The position numbers were made by a program, and so were the translations under genes. Positions 50,992 to 61,044 of a stretch of DNA of 64,000 bases are shown here, piece after piece. Each line of letters starts with the position of its first letter. The stretch's first letter is position 1. The notes under the pieces are model-generated. The model ran no database searches. It was not told the DNA's origin and saw only the letters and a list, made by a program, of their open reading frames with translations. The DNA lies in assembly GCA_030619985.1 (NCBI GenBank), contig JAUXAI010000002.1, positions 1 to 64,000 of the forward strand, in the 5' to 3' direction. This DNA is from a bacterium. Lineage in GTDB: Bacteria; UBP18; UBA7526.

Positions 50992-51477
50992 ATGAAAGTA
51001 AATGAGTATACTAGAAACTATTTTAAGATAATCATCGCGGTCGCGGCCATCTGTTTGTTTATCATAGGATGTGGTAGAGGAATGGACCCCTCAGCAGAGT
51101 ATGATGGGATAATTAATGTAGATGATGAAAATTTTGGTGAAGTGGTTTTACATTCTGAATTGCCGGTGTTCGTTTATTTTTACGGTGCAGGCTGCAAACC
51201 AAGTTGGCGTGAGATGCCCCGTGTGAAGAGGTTAGCGAATAGGGCTAAAGGAAAACTGAAAGTCTGTAAGATTGAAGTTGCTACTGTATATATTTTGCAA
51301 GCACAAGACATACCCAATCCGATTATTTCCAAAAGATATAGGCTTGGGTGCTTGCCAATAGTAATAGTTTTTAATGATGGGAGAGAGGTTGTCCGAGACT
51401 TCAAGGGTGTTCATCCTGGTCTTCATTATGTGGATATTAATCCGATTTTGAAGAGGTTAACAGGAGAAAGATTCTGA
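50992..51477 (+). CDS. Thioredoxin-fold lipoprotein with single-cysteine motif
   Basis: 161 residues. A membrane/lipobox start (FIIGCGRG) is followed by a thioredoxin fold: [25 protein letters not shown] and the cis-Pro region [15 protein letters not shown]. The active site is CKPS (Cys68-Ser71) where thioredoxins have CxxC, so a monothiol or non-redox role is likely. It would act outside the cytoplasmic membrane. Confidence 0.75.
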   Translation: MKVNEYTRNYFKIIIAVAAICLFIIGCGRGMDPSAEYDGIINVDDENFGEVVLHSELPVFVYFYGAGCKPSWREMPRVKRLANRAKGKLKVCKIEVATVYILQAQDIPNPIISKRYRLGCLPIVIVFNDGREVVRDFKGVHPGLHYVDINPILKRLTGERF

Positions 51478-51502
51478 ACGGAAAAGGAGGAGGTGGAAAG
51501 AG

Positions 51503-51826
51503 ATGATTGTAACCACCACACCTACTATTGAGGGAAAGAAGATCCTGAAGTATCTGGGCATCGTTACTGGGGAGGCCATCATGGGGGCCAACATCTTCAA
51601 GGACTTTTTTGCCTCCATCACTGACATCGTTGGAGGAAGAAGTGCCACTTATGAAAAGGAGCTTAGGCGGGCACAAGAAATAGCAACAAAGGAGATGGAG
51701 GAGAGGGCTCAGGAGAGAGGAGCAAATGCCATCATTGGGGTGGATCTTGACTATGAGGTACTTGGAAAATCGGGTAGTATGCTTATGGTTACCGTGAGCG
51801 GCACTGCGGTTCAGATTGAATATTAA
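51503..51826 (+). CDS. YbjQ/UPF0145 family protein
   Basis: 107 residues, the usual length. [51 protein letters not shown] and [15 protein letters not shown] are the family pattern. These proteins form pentamers of unknown function. AAGGAGGAGGTGG is the ribosome site. Confidence 0.92.
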   Translation: MIVTTTPTIEGKKILKYLGIVTGEAIMGANIFKDFFASITDIVGGRSATYEKELRRAQEIATKEMEERAQERGANAIIGVDLDYEVLGKSGSMLMVTVSGTAVQIEY

Positions 51827-51858
51827 TGGCGATTTAGGATAAGGTAAGGAGGTAAAGG

Positions 51859-53235
51859 ATGGATCTTTTAATTAAGAATGGAAAGATAATAACAGCCTCT
51901 GAGGCCTATCGGGCCGATGTCGGTATCAGGGGAGGAAAGATCGTAGCAATTGGCAAGAACCTAAGGCCAAAGAAAGGAACTCAGGTCATCGATGCCCGGG
52001 GGAAGTTAGTCATGCCGGGAACCATTGACCCCCATGTCCACTGTGAGCTCCCCTTTTGTGGGACGGTCTCTGCCGACTTCTTTCTTGAGACGGCCTCTGC
52101 TGCGGCAGGAGGAATCACCACCATTATTGATTTTGCCATTCAGGCAAAAGGAACGAGCATGAAAGAGACCGTTAGGGCCAGGAAGAAATTAGCAGATCCC
52201 AAGGTGGCCATTGATTATGGGCTTCATGTAGGGATTACCGATTGGAAGAATAAAAGGACTCAGAAAGAATTGCCCGAAGTCATCAAGAGCGGCATCCCAA
52301 CTTTTAAGATGTTCATGATCTACCGGGGGGAGGGATGGATGAGCGACGATGCTGACCTCTATGAGGCCTTAAGTTTAGTCAAGAGATACGGAGGAAGGAT
52401 TGGAGTCCACGCAGAAAATGTTTATGTCACCGAAACCTTAACGGAAAAATATTTAAAAGATAAGAAATTCGCTACCTATAACCATGCCCTCACCAGGCCG
52501 AACTTCACTGAAGGAGAAGCCATTCAGAGAGCCATCACCTTAGCCGAAGCAGCCCAGGGTTCTCTCTACATCGTCCATATGTCTACCAAAGAGGGGTTAG
52601 AAGCGGTAAGGGAGGGAAAAAAGAGAGGAGTAGACGTCTATGCCGAGACCTGCCCCCAGTACCTCTTCCTGACCGATGATCTATTCAAGAAGAAGAACGG
52701 GCACTGGTATGCCACCTGCCCTCCGATTAGAAAGAGAGCCGATTGTCTTGCTCTCTGGGAGGGGCTGGAGGAAGGGACGATACTCAACATGGGAACTGAT
52801 ACTTGCACCTTTAATACCAAGCAGAAGGCCCTCTGGAAGGGGGTCTTTGCCAAGATTCCCTTTGGCATGCCGGGATTGGAAACCTTCCTGCCCATGATGT
52901 ATACCGCTTGTGTGAAGCGAGGATGGAGCATTAATGACTTAGTAGCGATCACTTCCACCAATAGCGCCAAGATATTCGGTCTCTATCCTAAGAAGGGAAC
53001 CATCGCCATCGGTTCTGATGCCGATCTGGTGATCCTCGATCCTAAGAAGCGGGTGACTATTTTACCCAAGAGGCTGCAGTCCACCTGTGACTGGAATCCT
53101 TATACCGGACGGAAGTTAGTGGGCTATCCAGTGATGACTATCTCCCGGGGAAGGATTATCGCTAAGGATGGCAAGTTTGTGGGAGAAAAAGGTTGGGGCC
53201 GATTTGTTCCCAGGAAGGCCTACGGCCGCATATAA
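51859..53235 (+). CDS. Dihydropyrimidinase
   Basis: 458 residues. It opens dihydrouracil and dihydrothymine to N-carbamoyl-beta-amino acids. The binuclear metal site is visible: IDPHVH at the start, the carbamylated lysine in TFKMFMIY, His in GRIGVHAEN, His in LYIVHMST and Asp in MGTDTCTF. Hydantoinases share the fold; the flanking genes point to the pyrimidine pathway. AAGGAGGTAAAGG precedes ATG 51859. Confidence 0.94.
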   Translation: MDLLIKNGKIITASEAYRADVGIRGGKIVAIGKNLRPKKGTQVIDARGKLVMPGTIDPHVHCELPFCGTVSADFFLETASAAAGGITTIIDFAIQAKGTSMKETVRARKKLADPKVAIDYGLHVGITDWKNKRTQKELPEVIKSGIPTFKMFMIYRGEGWMSDDADLYEALSLVKRYGGRIGVHAENVYVTETLTEKYLKDKKFATYNHALTRPNFTEGEAIQRAITLAEAAQGSLYIVHMSTKEGLEAVREGKKRGVDVYAETCPQYLFLTDDLFKKKNGHWYATCPPIRKRADCLALWEGLEEGTILNMGTDTCTFNTKQKALWKGVFAKIPFGMPGLETFLPMMYTACVKRGWSINDLVAITSTNSAKIFGLYPKKGTIAIGSDADLVILDPKKRVTILPKRLQSTCDWNPYTGRKLVGYPVMTISRGRIIAKDGKFVGEKGWGRFVPRKAYGRI

Positions 53236-53437
53236 ACGCAGATGACCGCAGATCAAAACGCAGATGCCGGATGCGCTTCGCTGGCATCCGAGAGAGCATC
53301 AAATTGATTAATATTTGATCATCAACGGCGGAGAACGAAGTGCGCCGTTTAATATTAAGCAATGGCCGCAGATTTATCTGTGATTATCTGTACCTTTAAT
53401 CTGTGAAGATCTGTGTTTGAAAAAAGAGGAGAGTGAA
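53236..53437. repeat. CGCAGATGAC/ATCTGTG words with nested hairpins
   Basis: GATGCC ... GGCATC, GATCATCAA and ACGGCG ... CGCCGT stems enclose loops with GCGCTTCGCT or AACGAAGTG. Outer words are complementary as elsewhere. Confidence 0.7.
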
Positions 53438-54781
53438 ATGACCAAAACAGAGGAGATGGTTAAGGCATTAACAGAGCATACCTATGGTACCTGGAGACGG
53501 CAGGAGGGATGGAAAACACCACTATTTATCAAGGATGCCGAAGGGGTTTATATCTACGATGAGAAGAATAGGCCCATCCTCGATTTTTCCTCTCAACTGA
53601 TGTGTTCCAATCTGGGCCATAAGAATAAGGTAATAATCGAGGCCATAGTAAAACAAGCGGAGAAGATGCCCTACATAAGTCCGGGCTTTGCCTGTGAAAT
53701 AAGGGCAAAAGCAACCGCGGCCCTACTCACTGTATTGCCTAAAGGCTTGGACCAAATCTTTTATTCTACCTCTGGCACGGAAGCCAATGAAGCAGCAATG
53801 AAGATAACCAGGCAATATATGTTTCCTAACTTCAAGGTCATCTCCAGATATCATTCCTATCATGGGGCTACCGCGGTAGGGGTCTCTTTGACCGGAGATA
53901 CCAGAAGATTCTATGCCGAGAGGGCAAGATGTACTGTACCGGGCATCGTCTTTGCTCCCGATGTCTACTGTTATCGCTGTCCCTTTGGATTAAAATATCC
54001 TGATTGTAATATCCAGTGTGTGGAATATCTGGACTATATGATTAAGGAAGAGGGGAATGTAGCAGCCATCTTTATAGAGCCGGTAGTGGGTACCAATGGT
54101 AAATTAGTTCCTCCCAAAGAATATCTTCCTCGATTAAAAGAGATCTGCGATGAGAATGGGATATTGCTCATTGCCGATGAAGTAATGAGTGGTTGGTATA
54201 GAACAGGCCCGGCCTGGGCTTTAGATAATTGGAATGTCAAGCCCGATATATTGACTACCGCCAAAGGATGTTCTGCGGCCTATGCTCCGGTGGGAGTTAC
54301 GGCAACTACCAAAAAGATCAAGGACCATTTTGAAGATAAAGTCATGTGTCATGGCCATACCTATGCCATGCATCCCCTGGTCTTGGCAGCCATCCCAGCA
54401 GCAATAGCAGAGTATAAGAAACTCATGGCGAGTGGGCTTCCTAAGAAAGTCAGCAAGCATATGGAGAAGAAATTATCTGAATTGAAAAAGCGTCACGAAT
54501 GCATCGGAGATGTAAGAGGAATCGGTCATTTCTGGGCCTTGGAATTAGTGAAGAATAGGAAGACGAGAGAGCCCTTCAATGTGAAGGCTGATAAGTTCAC
54601 TACCAAGCCCATTATGACTGACAAGGTAGCAGCAGCAGCGTTGAAAAAGGGGCTATACATCGTTAGCTGGTATGACCACCTCTGTGTTGCCCCTCCTTTG
54701 ATTATTACAGAAAAGCAAGTAGACGAAGGGATAGCAGTGCTTGATGAGGTATTGAAGATTGGGGATCAAAACGCAGATTGA
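53438..54781 (+). CDS. Class III aminotransferase, probably beta-alanine aminotransferase
   Basis: 447 residues from ATG 53438. YSTSGTEANEAAMKITRQY, YHSYHGATAVGVSLTGD, LIADEVMSGWYRTG and the PLP lysine in TTAKGCSAAYAPVG identify omega-amino-acid transaminases. Beside the pyrimidine genes it most likely takes beta-alanine to malonate semialdehyde; taurine or GABA are alternatives. The C-terminal DQNAD and stop are encoded by an ACGCAGATTGACGCAGAT repeat. Confidence 0.85.
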   Translation: MTKTEEMVKALTEHTYGTWRRQEGWKTPLFIKDAEGVYIYDEKNRPILDFSSQLMCSNLGHKNKVIIEAIVKQAEKMPYISPGFACEIRAKATAALLTVLPKGLDQIFYSTSGTEANEAAMKITRQYMFPNFKVISRYHSYHGATAVGVSLTGDTRRFYAERARCTVPGIVFAPDVYCYRCPFGLKYPDCNIQCVEYLDYMIKEEGNVAAIFIEPVVGTNGKLVPPKEYLPRLKEICDENGILLIADEVMSGWYRTGPAWALDNWNVKPDILTTAKGCSAAYAPVGVTATTKKIKDHFEDKVMCHGHTYAMHPLVLAAIPAAIAEYKKLMASGLPKKVSKHMEKKLSELKKRHECIGDVRGIGHFWALELVKNRKTREPFNVKADKFTTKPIMTDKVAAAALKKGLYIVSWYDHLCVAPPLIITEKQVDEGIAVLDEVLKIGDQNAD

Positions 54782-54974
54782 CGCAGATGGCAAGGAGATT
54801 AAACGCAAAAGGACGCAGATGATCGCAGATTAAGGCACAGATAACAACACTGATACACACGGATTTATCTGTGCAAATGCTTAATTATTTATGCTCTCTA
54901 GGATGCTAACGAAGTGCATCCTGTAATCTGTATCCTTTAATCTGTGCTAATCTGTGATTATAAGGGAGTATAAA
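54782..54974. repeat. CGCAGATGAT/AATCTGTG words with AGGATGC hairpin
   Basis: AGGATGC and GCATCCT form a stem around TAACGAAGT (about 54900-54922). The final CTTTAATCTGTGCTAATCTG block matches those at 20 kb and 41 kb. Confidence 0.75.
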
Positions 54975-57593
54975 ATGAAATCTGCCAAAAGGAAGACTAA
55001 TAAGATAGAAAACATTTTAGATATGGAGAAGGGTTTTGACCTTAGTCAGGCTATTATTGAAGCTTCAAGATGCTTGTTGTGTTATGATGCTCCCTGTAGT
55101 CAGGAATGTCCGGCTGATACTGACCCGGGAACTTTTATCAGAAAATTGCGATTAAGAGATATTAAGGGGGCGGTAAGGACCATTAAAGAAAACAATATTT
55201 TAGGGGGTATATGCGGGATTGTCTGTCCCAATGAAAAACTGTGTCAAAAGGCCTGCAGTGCAACTGAAATTGACCGACCCATTGAGATAGGAAAATTACA
55301 GAGATTCCTGGTGGAATACGCCTGGCAGACAGGTTTTAATCCCCTGGAAAAAGGTTCCAAGAGAAAACAGAAAGTTGCCATTGTGGGCTCCGGGCCTGCG
55401 GGATTATCCTGCGCTGCTGAATTAGCCAAAGAAGGGTTTAACGTGACTGTTTTTGAATCAAGAGAGAAACCGGGTGGAGTGCTGCGATATGGTGTTCCGG
55501 AGTTCAGGTTGAACAGTGAATTTCTTGATAGAGAAATGGAAGATGTTAAGAAGCTTGGCGTTAAAATTAAATGTAATTCTCGAATAGGAGCTAAAGGTGT
55601 TGATAATCTTATTAAAAAAGGATTTAAGGCGGTATTTATAGCGACCGGTCTCTGGAACCCCTATAAAATCAAGATACCGGGTTCTGACTTAAAAAACGTT
55701 ACCACGGCTACCGAGTTTTTGAAAACCGTTCGTAATGGAAACAAAGGTAAGATTACCCGAATGGTCAAGAATAAGAACGTGGCTATTATTGGAGGCGGTT
55801 CGGTAGCAATGGATGTTGCCAATACCTGCAAAGGACTTGGCGCAAAAAAGGTATATTGTATATGTCTGGAAAGTTTGATAGAGATCCCTGCTGCTAAAGA
55901 TGACCTCGAAATGGCAAGAGATAATTTCGTTATTATTAAACCCCAATGTCAGGTAACGGAAATAATCGGGGAGAGGGGCCGGGTTGCGGGAGTAAAAGGG
56001 AACGAAACGGAATGGGTCAAACCAAATTTATTTATACCAGCAAATGCTCGGTCGGTATCAGGTACAGAATTCGATCTCAAAGTCAATACGGTTGTTATGG
56101 CAATTGGTTCAGGTCCGGAGGCGGGAATCAGGGATTTATCTTCAAAAATTAAGTATAAAAGGAATAACCTGATAAACACGAAAAGGGACGGCATATCCAC
56201 TGCGCATAAAAAGATTTTTGCCGGTGGAGATATAGTCAGGGGAGCGGCACTTGCCGTAGAGGCCGTGGCGGATGGAAAGGAAGCGGCAAAGAAGATAATC
56301 AGGAGTTTGAGTAAAACAAACATGCAGCTTACCGAAAGGATAAAAATGGCTAAAACGAAAGATCTAAGTATTGAGATGTGCGGGGTCAGGTTTCTCACAC
56401 CGTTTTTATTATCTTCTTCACCGGTATCTAATACCGGGGAGATGATTGGAAGGGCGTTTGACCACGGGTTTGGCGGTGTTGCCTATAAAACCCTTGGCTT
56501 TGATAAAATAAAAATAATACATCCATCTCCCAGAATGGCAAAATACAATTATGGAAACGAAAAATTAGTTGGTCTTCAAAACGTTGAACAGATAACGGAT
56601 AGACCGCTTAAAGATAATCTTCAGGATATTAAATACCTGAAGAAACACTGGCCAAAACACGTTGTTATAGCAAGTCTTATGGGTTTTTCAGAATATGAAT
56701 GGATTGAACTGGCAAAGATGGCTGAAGGAATTGGCTCAGATATGCTTGAACTGAATTTTTCCTGCCCCCACATGACAGTGGAAGGTGCAGGTATGAAGGT
56801 AGGGCAGGCGTTCGATCTTATAGAAAGGTTTACTGCTGCGGTAAGAAATGTTGTTAAAATACCGATACTGGCAAAAATGACCCCCAATATTACTGACATG
56901 ATTGAGCCGGCATTATTCGCTAAAAAAGGTGGGGCAGATGGTATCACTGCAATTAACACTGTTCGCGCTCTTACTGAGATTGGACTGAACGATTATGTTC
57001 CTGAACCCAATATTGCCGGGAAGGGCGCAATAAGCGGATATTCGGGTCCGGCGGTTAAACCAATTGGTTTGAGGTTTATTGCGGAAATGGCCCAGTCTTC
57101 CGAATTAAATTTACCTCTTGTAGGTTGCGGGGGAATAGAGACCTGGATTGATGCGGTTGAATACCTGTTATGCGGGGCTTCTGTTGTTCAGATGACCACC
57201 GGTGTTATACATTATGGTCACCGGATTGTTGAAGATATGTGCGAGGGCCTTTCCGATTTTATGGAGGAAAAGGGGTATAAGAAAGTTAAGGATATTGTTG
57301 GCAAAGCATTGCCTCATATTCATCCCACAGATGCCTTTGATTTGAAACGTCAGGGAATTGCAGAATTTGACCTTGACCGCTGCATTGGCTGCGGCCAGTG
57401 TTATATTGTCTGCCAGGATGCTGGGGGACAATCTCTTGAATGGGATGGTGAAAAACGAAGACCAATTCAGGATGAAGAAAAATGTTTAAGCTGTATGATC
57501 TGCTCTTTTATATGTCCGGTAGATAATCCACCTATGATAACTTATAAAGAAGTTAAAAATAAAAAACCGGTTGTTCCACCTGTGTCAAAATAA
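54975..57593 (+). CDS. Dihydropyrimidine dehydrogenase, single-chain (PreT-PreA fusion type)
   Basis: 872 residues from ATG 54975. Domains in order: N-terminal [4Fe-4S] (CLLCYDAPCSQECP; CGIVCPNEKLCQKAC), FAD fold (VAIVGSGPAGLSCAAEL), NADPH fold (VAIIGGGSVAMDVANTC), an FMN barrel with the catalytic Cys597 in ELNFSCPH, and a C-terminal double ferredoxin (CIGCGQCYIVC; CLSCMICSFICP). This is the domain plan of mammalian DPD, whereas E. coli uses two chains. It reduces uracil and thymine. Codon use is more A/T-rich than its neighbours, a hint of transfer. Confidence 0.92.
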   Translation: MKSAKRKTNKIENILDMEKGFDLSQAIIEASRCLLCYDAPCSQECPADTDPGTFIRKLRLRDIKGAVRTIKENNILGGICGIVCPNEKLCQKACSATEIDRPIEIGKLQRFLVEYAWQTGFNPLEKGSKRKQKVAIVGSGPAGLSCAAELAKEGFNVTVFESREKPGGVLRYGVPEFRLNSEFLDREMEDVKKLGVKIKCNSRIGAKGVDNLIKKGFKAVFIATGLWNPYKIKIPGSDLKNVTTATEFLKTVRNGNKGKITRMVKNKNVAIIGGGSVAMDVANTCKGLGAKKVYCICLESLIEIPAAKDDLEMARDNFVIIKPQCQVTEIIGERGRVAGVKGNETEWVKPNLFIPANARSVSGTEFDLKVNTVVMAIGSGPEAGIRDLSSKIKYKRNNLINTKRDGISTAHKKIFAGGDIVRGAALAVEAVADGKEAAKKIIRSLSKTNMQLTERIKMAKTKDLSIEMCGVRFLTPFLLSSSPVSNTGEMIGRAFDHGFGGVAYKTLGFDKIKIIHPSPRMAKYNYGNEKLVGLQNVEQITDRPLKDNLQDIKYLKKHWPKHVVIASLMGFSEYEWIELAKMAEGIGSDMLELNFSCPHMTVEGAGMKVGQAFDLIERFTAAVRNVVKIPILAKMTPNITDMIEPALFAKKGGADGITAINTVRALTEIGLNDYVPEPNIAGKGAISGYSGPAVKPIGLRFIAEMAQSSELNLPLVGCGGIETWIDAVEYLLCGASVVQMTTGVIHYGHRIVEDMCEGLSDFMEEKGYKKVKDIVGKALPHIHPTDAFDLKRQGIAEFDLDRCIGCGQCYIVCQDAGGQSLEWDGEKRRPIQDEEKCLSCMICSFICPVDNPPMITYKEVKNKKPVVPPVSK

Positions 57594-57724
57594 AAAAGAT
57601 GGAGATAGATATCTGCGGTTATCTGTGTATTCCATCTGTGATCATCTGTTTCTTTTAATCTGTGCTAATCTGTGAAGATTGTCGAACGGTAGTGAGACTT
57701 ATCTTGACCATTGAGGAGACGGGT
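57594..57724. repeat. ATCTGTG words
   Basis: ATCTGCGGTTATCTGTG and TTAATCTGTGCTAATCTGTG, then a GAAGATTGTCGAAC module resembling that at 36532-36550. Confidence 0.65.
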
Positions 57725-58903
57725 GTGGGTGAGATTAATAGGGTTGTCTTAATTGTCCTGGATAGCGTGGGAGTAGGCGAGCTTCCCGATGCTGATAAGT
57801 TTGGGGATAAGGGTTCCAATACCTTGGGTCACATCGCCCAGGCGGTAGGGGGATTGTCCCTTCCTAACCTGAGGTGGCTAGGGATAGGGAACATCATAGA
57901 TATCAAAGGGGTTCCTCCCGTAGATAAACCCTGGGGAGCCTATGGAAAGATGGCTGAAATGAACCATGAGAAGGCTACCACCTCTGGTCACTGGGAGATT
58001 GCGGGTCTCATCCTGAGGAAGAGATTTCCTACCTATCCTAAGGGTTTTCCGGAGGAGGTCATCAAGGCCTTCTCTAAGAAGATTGGCAGAGGAATTTTAG
58101 GGAATAAGAAGGCCTCGGGAACAGTAATCATTGAGGAGTATGCCTCAGAGCATATCGAGACCGGGAAACCAATTATCTATACCTCTGCGGATAGTGTCTT
58201 CCAGATCGCTGCCCATGAAGAGGTCATTCCCGTAGAGAAGCTCTATGAATTCTGTCGCATCGCAAGGAAGATGTTGACTGGGAAGTATAGTGTAGAAAGG
58301 GTTATCGCCCGACCATTCGTTGGTGAACTAGGATACTTAGTAAGAACAGATAGGAGGAAGGACTTCTCCGTTCCTCCTCCAGAGGCTACCCTTCTCGATC
58401 GCTTCAAGGAAAAGGGTTATCAAGTGATGGGGATCGGGAAGATCGGGGACATCTTCGCTGGTAAGGGATTGACAGAAGAGATTCACACCAAAGGAAATAT
58501 GGATGGGGTGGATAAGCTGATCTCGGCTATGAAAGAGAAGAGCAGAGGCCTTATCTTCATCAATCTTGTGGACTTTGATTCTCTCTATGGCCATCGGAAT
58601 AACCCCGAAGGGTATGCCAATGCTTTAGAGGCCTTCGATGCCCGCTTACCTCAGATCGTAGCCAATCTCAGGGAGGACGATCTATTGATTTTGACTGCAG
58701 ACCATGGCTGTGATCCCACCTTTCCCGGAACAGACCATACCAGGGAGTATGTTCTCCTCTTGGTTTATGGCCAGAGAGCAAAGGGGGGCATAAACCTAGG
58801 GATCAGGGAGACCTTTGCCGATATCGCCCAGACCATCGCTGAGCTATTCGCTTTTGAACTCTTTAAAATAGGGAAGAGCTTCAAGAAGGAAATATTAGAA
58901 TGA
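57725..58903 (+). CDS. deoB: Phosphopentomutase
   Basis: 392 residues from GTG 57725, chosen because GAGGAGACGG lies just upstream and [23 protein letters not shown] matches the family start. It interconverts (deoxy)ribose 1- and 5-phosphate. The alkaline-phosphatase-type metal sites appear as [18 protein letters not shown] with the phosphothreonine, [12 protein letters not shown], and [20 protein letters not shown]. It links the phosphorylases downstream with DeoC and RpiB in the BMC locus. Its TGA overlaps add. Confidence 0.96.
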   Translation: MGEINRVVLIVLDSVGVGELPDADKFGDKGSNTLGHIAQAVGGLSLPNLRWLGIGNIIDIKGVPPVDKPWGAYGKMAEMNHEKATTSGHWEIAGLILRKRFPTYPKGFPEEVIKAFSKKIGRGILGNKKASGTVIIEEYASEHIETGKPIIYTSADSVFQIAAHEEVIPVEKLYEFCRIARKMLTGKYSVERVIARPFVGELGYLVRTDRRKDFSVPPPEATLLDRFKEKGYQVMGIGKIGDIFAGKGLTEEIHTKGNMDGVDKLISAMKEKSRGLIFINLVDFDSLYGHRNNPEGYANALEAFDARLPQIVANLREDDLLILTADHGCDPTFPGTDHTREYVLLLVYGQRAKGGINLGIRETFADIAQTIAELFAFELFKIGKSFKKEILE

Positions 58904-59940
58904 GGAGGATCTCGCCCGCTCTGGTCCATAGCCTTCCCAAGTGTGACCTCCACGTCCATCTCGATGGCTCGGTGCGGGTGGGGACCATAAGGGATGCTGC
59001 GAATAAGATGGGGGTCAGGCTCCCTACTCAGGATTTGAAGGAATTGACAAAATATGTCCAGGTCCCGCCTGATTGCCGAAGCCTCTCCGACTTCCTTAAA
59101 GCCTTTGAGGTATTCTATCCTGTCCTGAAGGACCCGGAGATCTTGGAGAGGATCTCCTATGAGTTATGTGAGGATGCTAGTAAAGAGAATATAAGGTATA
59201 TGGAGGTGAGATTTGCTCCCGTGCTTCAGGTGAAGAAAGGCTTTCCTATGGTGGAGGTGGTCAAGAGCGTCCTTAAGGGTCTCAAGAGAGGAGAGAGGGA
59301 TTTTAAAATAAGGACCCTCCTTTTATTATGCTGCTATCGCTCAGAACCTCCTATCACCTCCATCCAGACCGTTAATCTCGCCTTAAAGTATAAAGAGGAT
59401 GGAGTAGCCGGGATTGACCTGGCAGGGGATGAAGCCCACTTCCCAGTGGGGGAAAGGAAGGAGGCCTTCCTCATCGCTAAGAAGAATGACCTCCCGGCCA
59501 CGGTCCACGCGGGAGAGGCGGGAGGAGCGGAGAATATAAGGTTTGCCCTGGAGGCCCTGGGAGCCAGGCGCATCGGCCACGGGGTTCGCCTAAAAGAGGA
59601 TCCCGATCTGTTAGAAAAAGTAAAAAGAGATAAGATCCCTTTGGAGATGTGTCTCACTTCCAATGTCCAAACCCAGGTAGTTAAAGAGTATGACCTTCAC
59701 CCTTTTAGGGAATACTATGATCTGGGAATTCCGGTCACTATAAATACTGATGATCGAAGCGTATCCAACATCACCCTGACCAGCGAGATAATAAGGGCCA
59801 TCGAGTACTATCAGCTCTCTTTAGAGGATATTAAGAGAATAACTTTAAACGGCATAGAGTATGCTTTTACCACTGAGAAAGAAAAGGGGGGTTTGAAGAA
59901 AAATTTTGAGAGAGAGTTTCAGGAGTTGGGAATAGACTAA
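58900..59940 (+). CDS. add: Adenosine deaminase
   Basis: 346 residues. [13 protein letters not shown] carries two zinc histidines; TVHAGEAGG has the His and catalytic Glu, RIGHGVRL the next His, and NTDDRSVSN the Asp pair. It turns adenosine and deoxyadenosine into inosines for the phosphorylase at 60055. It overlaps deoB by four bases (ATGA). Confidence 0.95.
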   Translation: MRRISPALVHSLPKCDLHVHLDGSVRVGTIRDAANKMGVRLPTQDLKELTKYVQVPPDCRSLSDFLKAFEVFYPVLKDPEILERISYELCEDASKENIRYMEVRFAPVLQVKKGFPMVEVVKSVLKGLKRGERDFKIRTLLLLCCYRSEPPITSIQTVNLALKYKEDGVAGIDLAGDEAHFPVGERKEAFLIAKKNDLPATVHAGEAGGAENIRFALEALGARRIGHGVRLKEDPDLLEKVKRDKIPLEMCLTSNVQTQVVKEYDLHPFREYYDLGIPVTINTDDRSVSNITLTSEIIRAIEYYQLSLEDIKRITLNGIEYAFTTEKEKGGLKKNFEREFQELGID

Positions 59941-60054
59941 AGCAGGCAGGTAAGCAAGTGATGAAACGGAGATGCGGAGACACGGAGAAACGGGGAAGAT
60001 CTCCGGTTCACCGGTTCCCCGATTCACCGTGTCATCTTCACGAGGAGAGAAAGT
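59941..60054. repeat. Paired ACGGAGA/CCGGTTCACCG repeat
   Basis: GAAACGGAGATGCGGAGACA on the left and CCCCGATTCACCGTGTCATC on the right can pair. ACGAGGAGAGAAAG is the ribosome site of punA. Confidence 0.75.
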
Positions 60055-60855
60055 ATGGGAAAGATAGAGGAGAGTGTAGAATTTATTCGTGGGAAGACGG
60101 ATGTGAAGCCAGAGATTGGGATCATTTTGGGCTCTGGCCTGGGTTCATTGGCAGATGAGATGGAGGGGGTTAGCATACCCTATAAGGATATTCCTCACTT
60201 TCCAGTATCAAGGGTTCCGGGACATAAGGGGAATCTGGTCATGGGAGAACTGGAAGGGAAGAAAATAGTAGCCATGCAGGGAAGAAGCCACTTCTATGAG
60301 GGCCATTCTCTAGATGAAATCACCTATCCCGTTAGGGTGATGAGGGAACTGGGAGCGACAGTCTTGCTGGTGACCAATGCTGGCGGAGGAATAGATAAGG
60401 ACTTCAGACCTGGGAATTTAATGCTCATCATCGATCATATCAATTTCATGGGAGCAAACCCCTTGAGAGGAAGGAAAGAATTCGTTGATCTGACCTTCGC
60501 CTATGATAAAGAATTAATAGAACTAACAGAGCGAATAGCTAAGGATCAAGGAATCGAGATTAAGAAGGGGGTCTATATCGCAGTCCCTGGACCGAGCTAT
60601 GAGACCCCTTCAGAGATCAAGGCTTTTGAGAAATTAGGGGCAGATGCCGTGGGTATGTCTACCATTCCTGAGGTCATCGTTGCCAAAAGCTTGGGGATGA
60701 GGGTTCTGGGCATCTCCTGTATTACCAATATGGCCGCTGGAATCTTGAAAAAGCCCCTAAGTCATGAAGAAGTTATTGAGACCACCAAGAAAGTAGAAGC
60801 CAAATTTAAGAAGTTAGTGAGAAAAATTATCACTAAAATACAGTTAACAAGTTGA
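60055..60855 (+). CDS. punA: Purine nucleoside phosphorylase, trimeric
   Basis: 266 residues. GIILGSGLGSLAD, PVSRVPGHKGNLV, GRSHFYEGHSL, VTNAGGGI and GVYIAVPGPSYETPSEIKAF with MSTIPEVIVA are the PNP class I (trimeric) motifs. It frees hypoxanthine and guanine and yields (deoxy)ribose 1-phosphate. The C-terminal QLTS is encoded by a GTTAACAAG repeat. Confidence 0.95.
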   Translation: MGKIEESVEFIRGKTDVKPEIGIILGSGLGSLADEMEGVSIPYKDIPHFPVSRVPGHKGNLVMGELEGKKIVAMQGRSHFYEGHSLDEITYPVRVMRELGATVLLVTNAGGGIDKDFRPGNLMLIIDHINFMGANPLRGRKEFVDLTFAYDKELIELTERIAKDQGIEIKKGVYIAVPGPSYETPSEIKAFEKLGADAVGMSTIPEVIVAKSLGMRVLGISCITNMAAGILKKPLSHEEVIETTKKVEAKFKKLVRKIITKIQLTS

Positions 60856-61044
60856 CAAGGATACAAGTTGACAAGATTGTCCAAAGCCGTTAGTAGTTGG
60901 ATAAGGGTTAGGTGTTTAAAGACCAACTACCTAACCTAACAACCAAACTAACAACCTAACCTTAGCCCTAACCAAATGTTTTTTTATTCACTTATCAACT
61001 TATTGACTTATTAACTTGTCAACTATGTTTATTAGGAGATAAAA
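60842..61044. repeat. Nested inverted-repeat element, copy 1
   Basis: Outer arms GTTGACAAGGATACAAGTTG and AACTTGTCAAC; inner arms GGGTTAGGTG and CTACCTAACC around TTTAAAGACCAA. It is partly repeated at 63490-63675 including the non-palindromic GACAAGATTGTCCAAAG. Confidence 0.8.

Noticed and set aside
54975-57593. Apparent loss of the catalytic cysteine in dihydropyrimidine dehydrogenase (MKVGQ where some relatives have ACGQ)
   Set aside because: The catalytic residue is the one in NxSCPH, and Cys597 in NFSCPH is present; the other cysteine is not the catalytic one.
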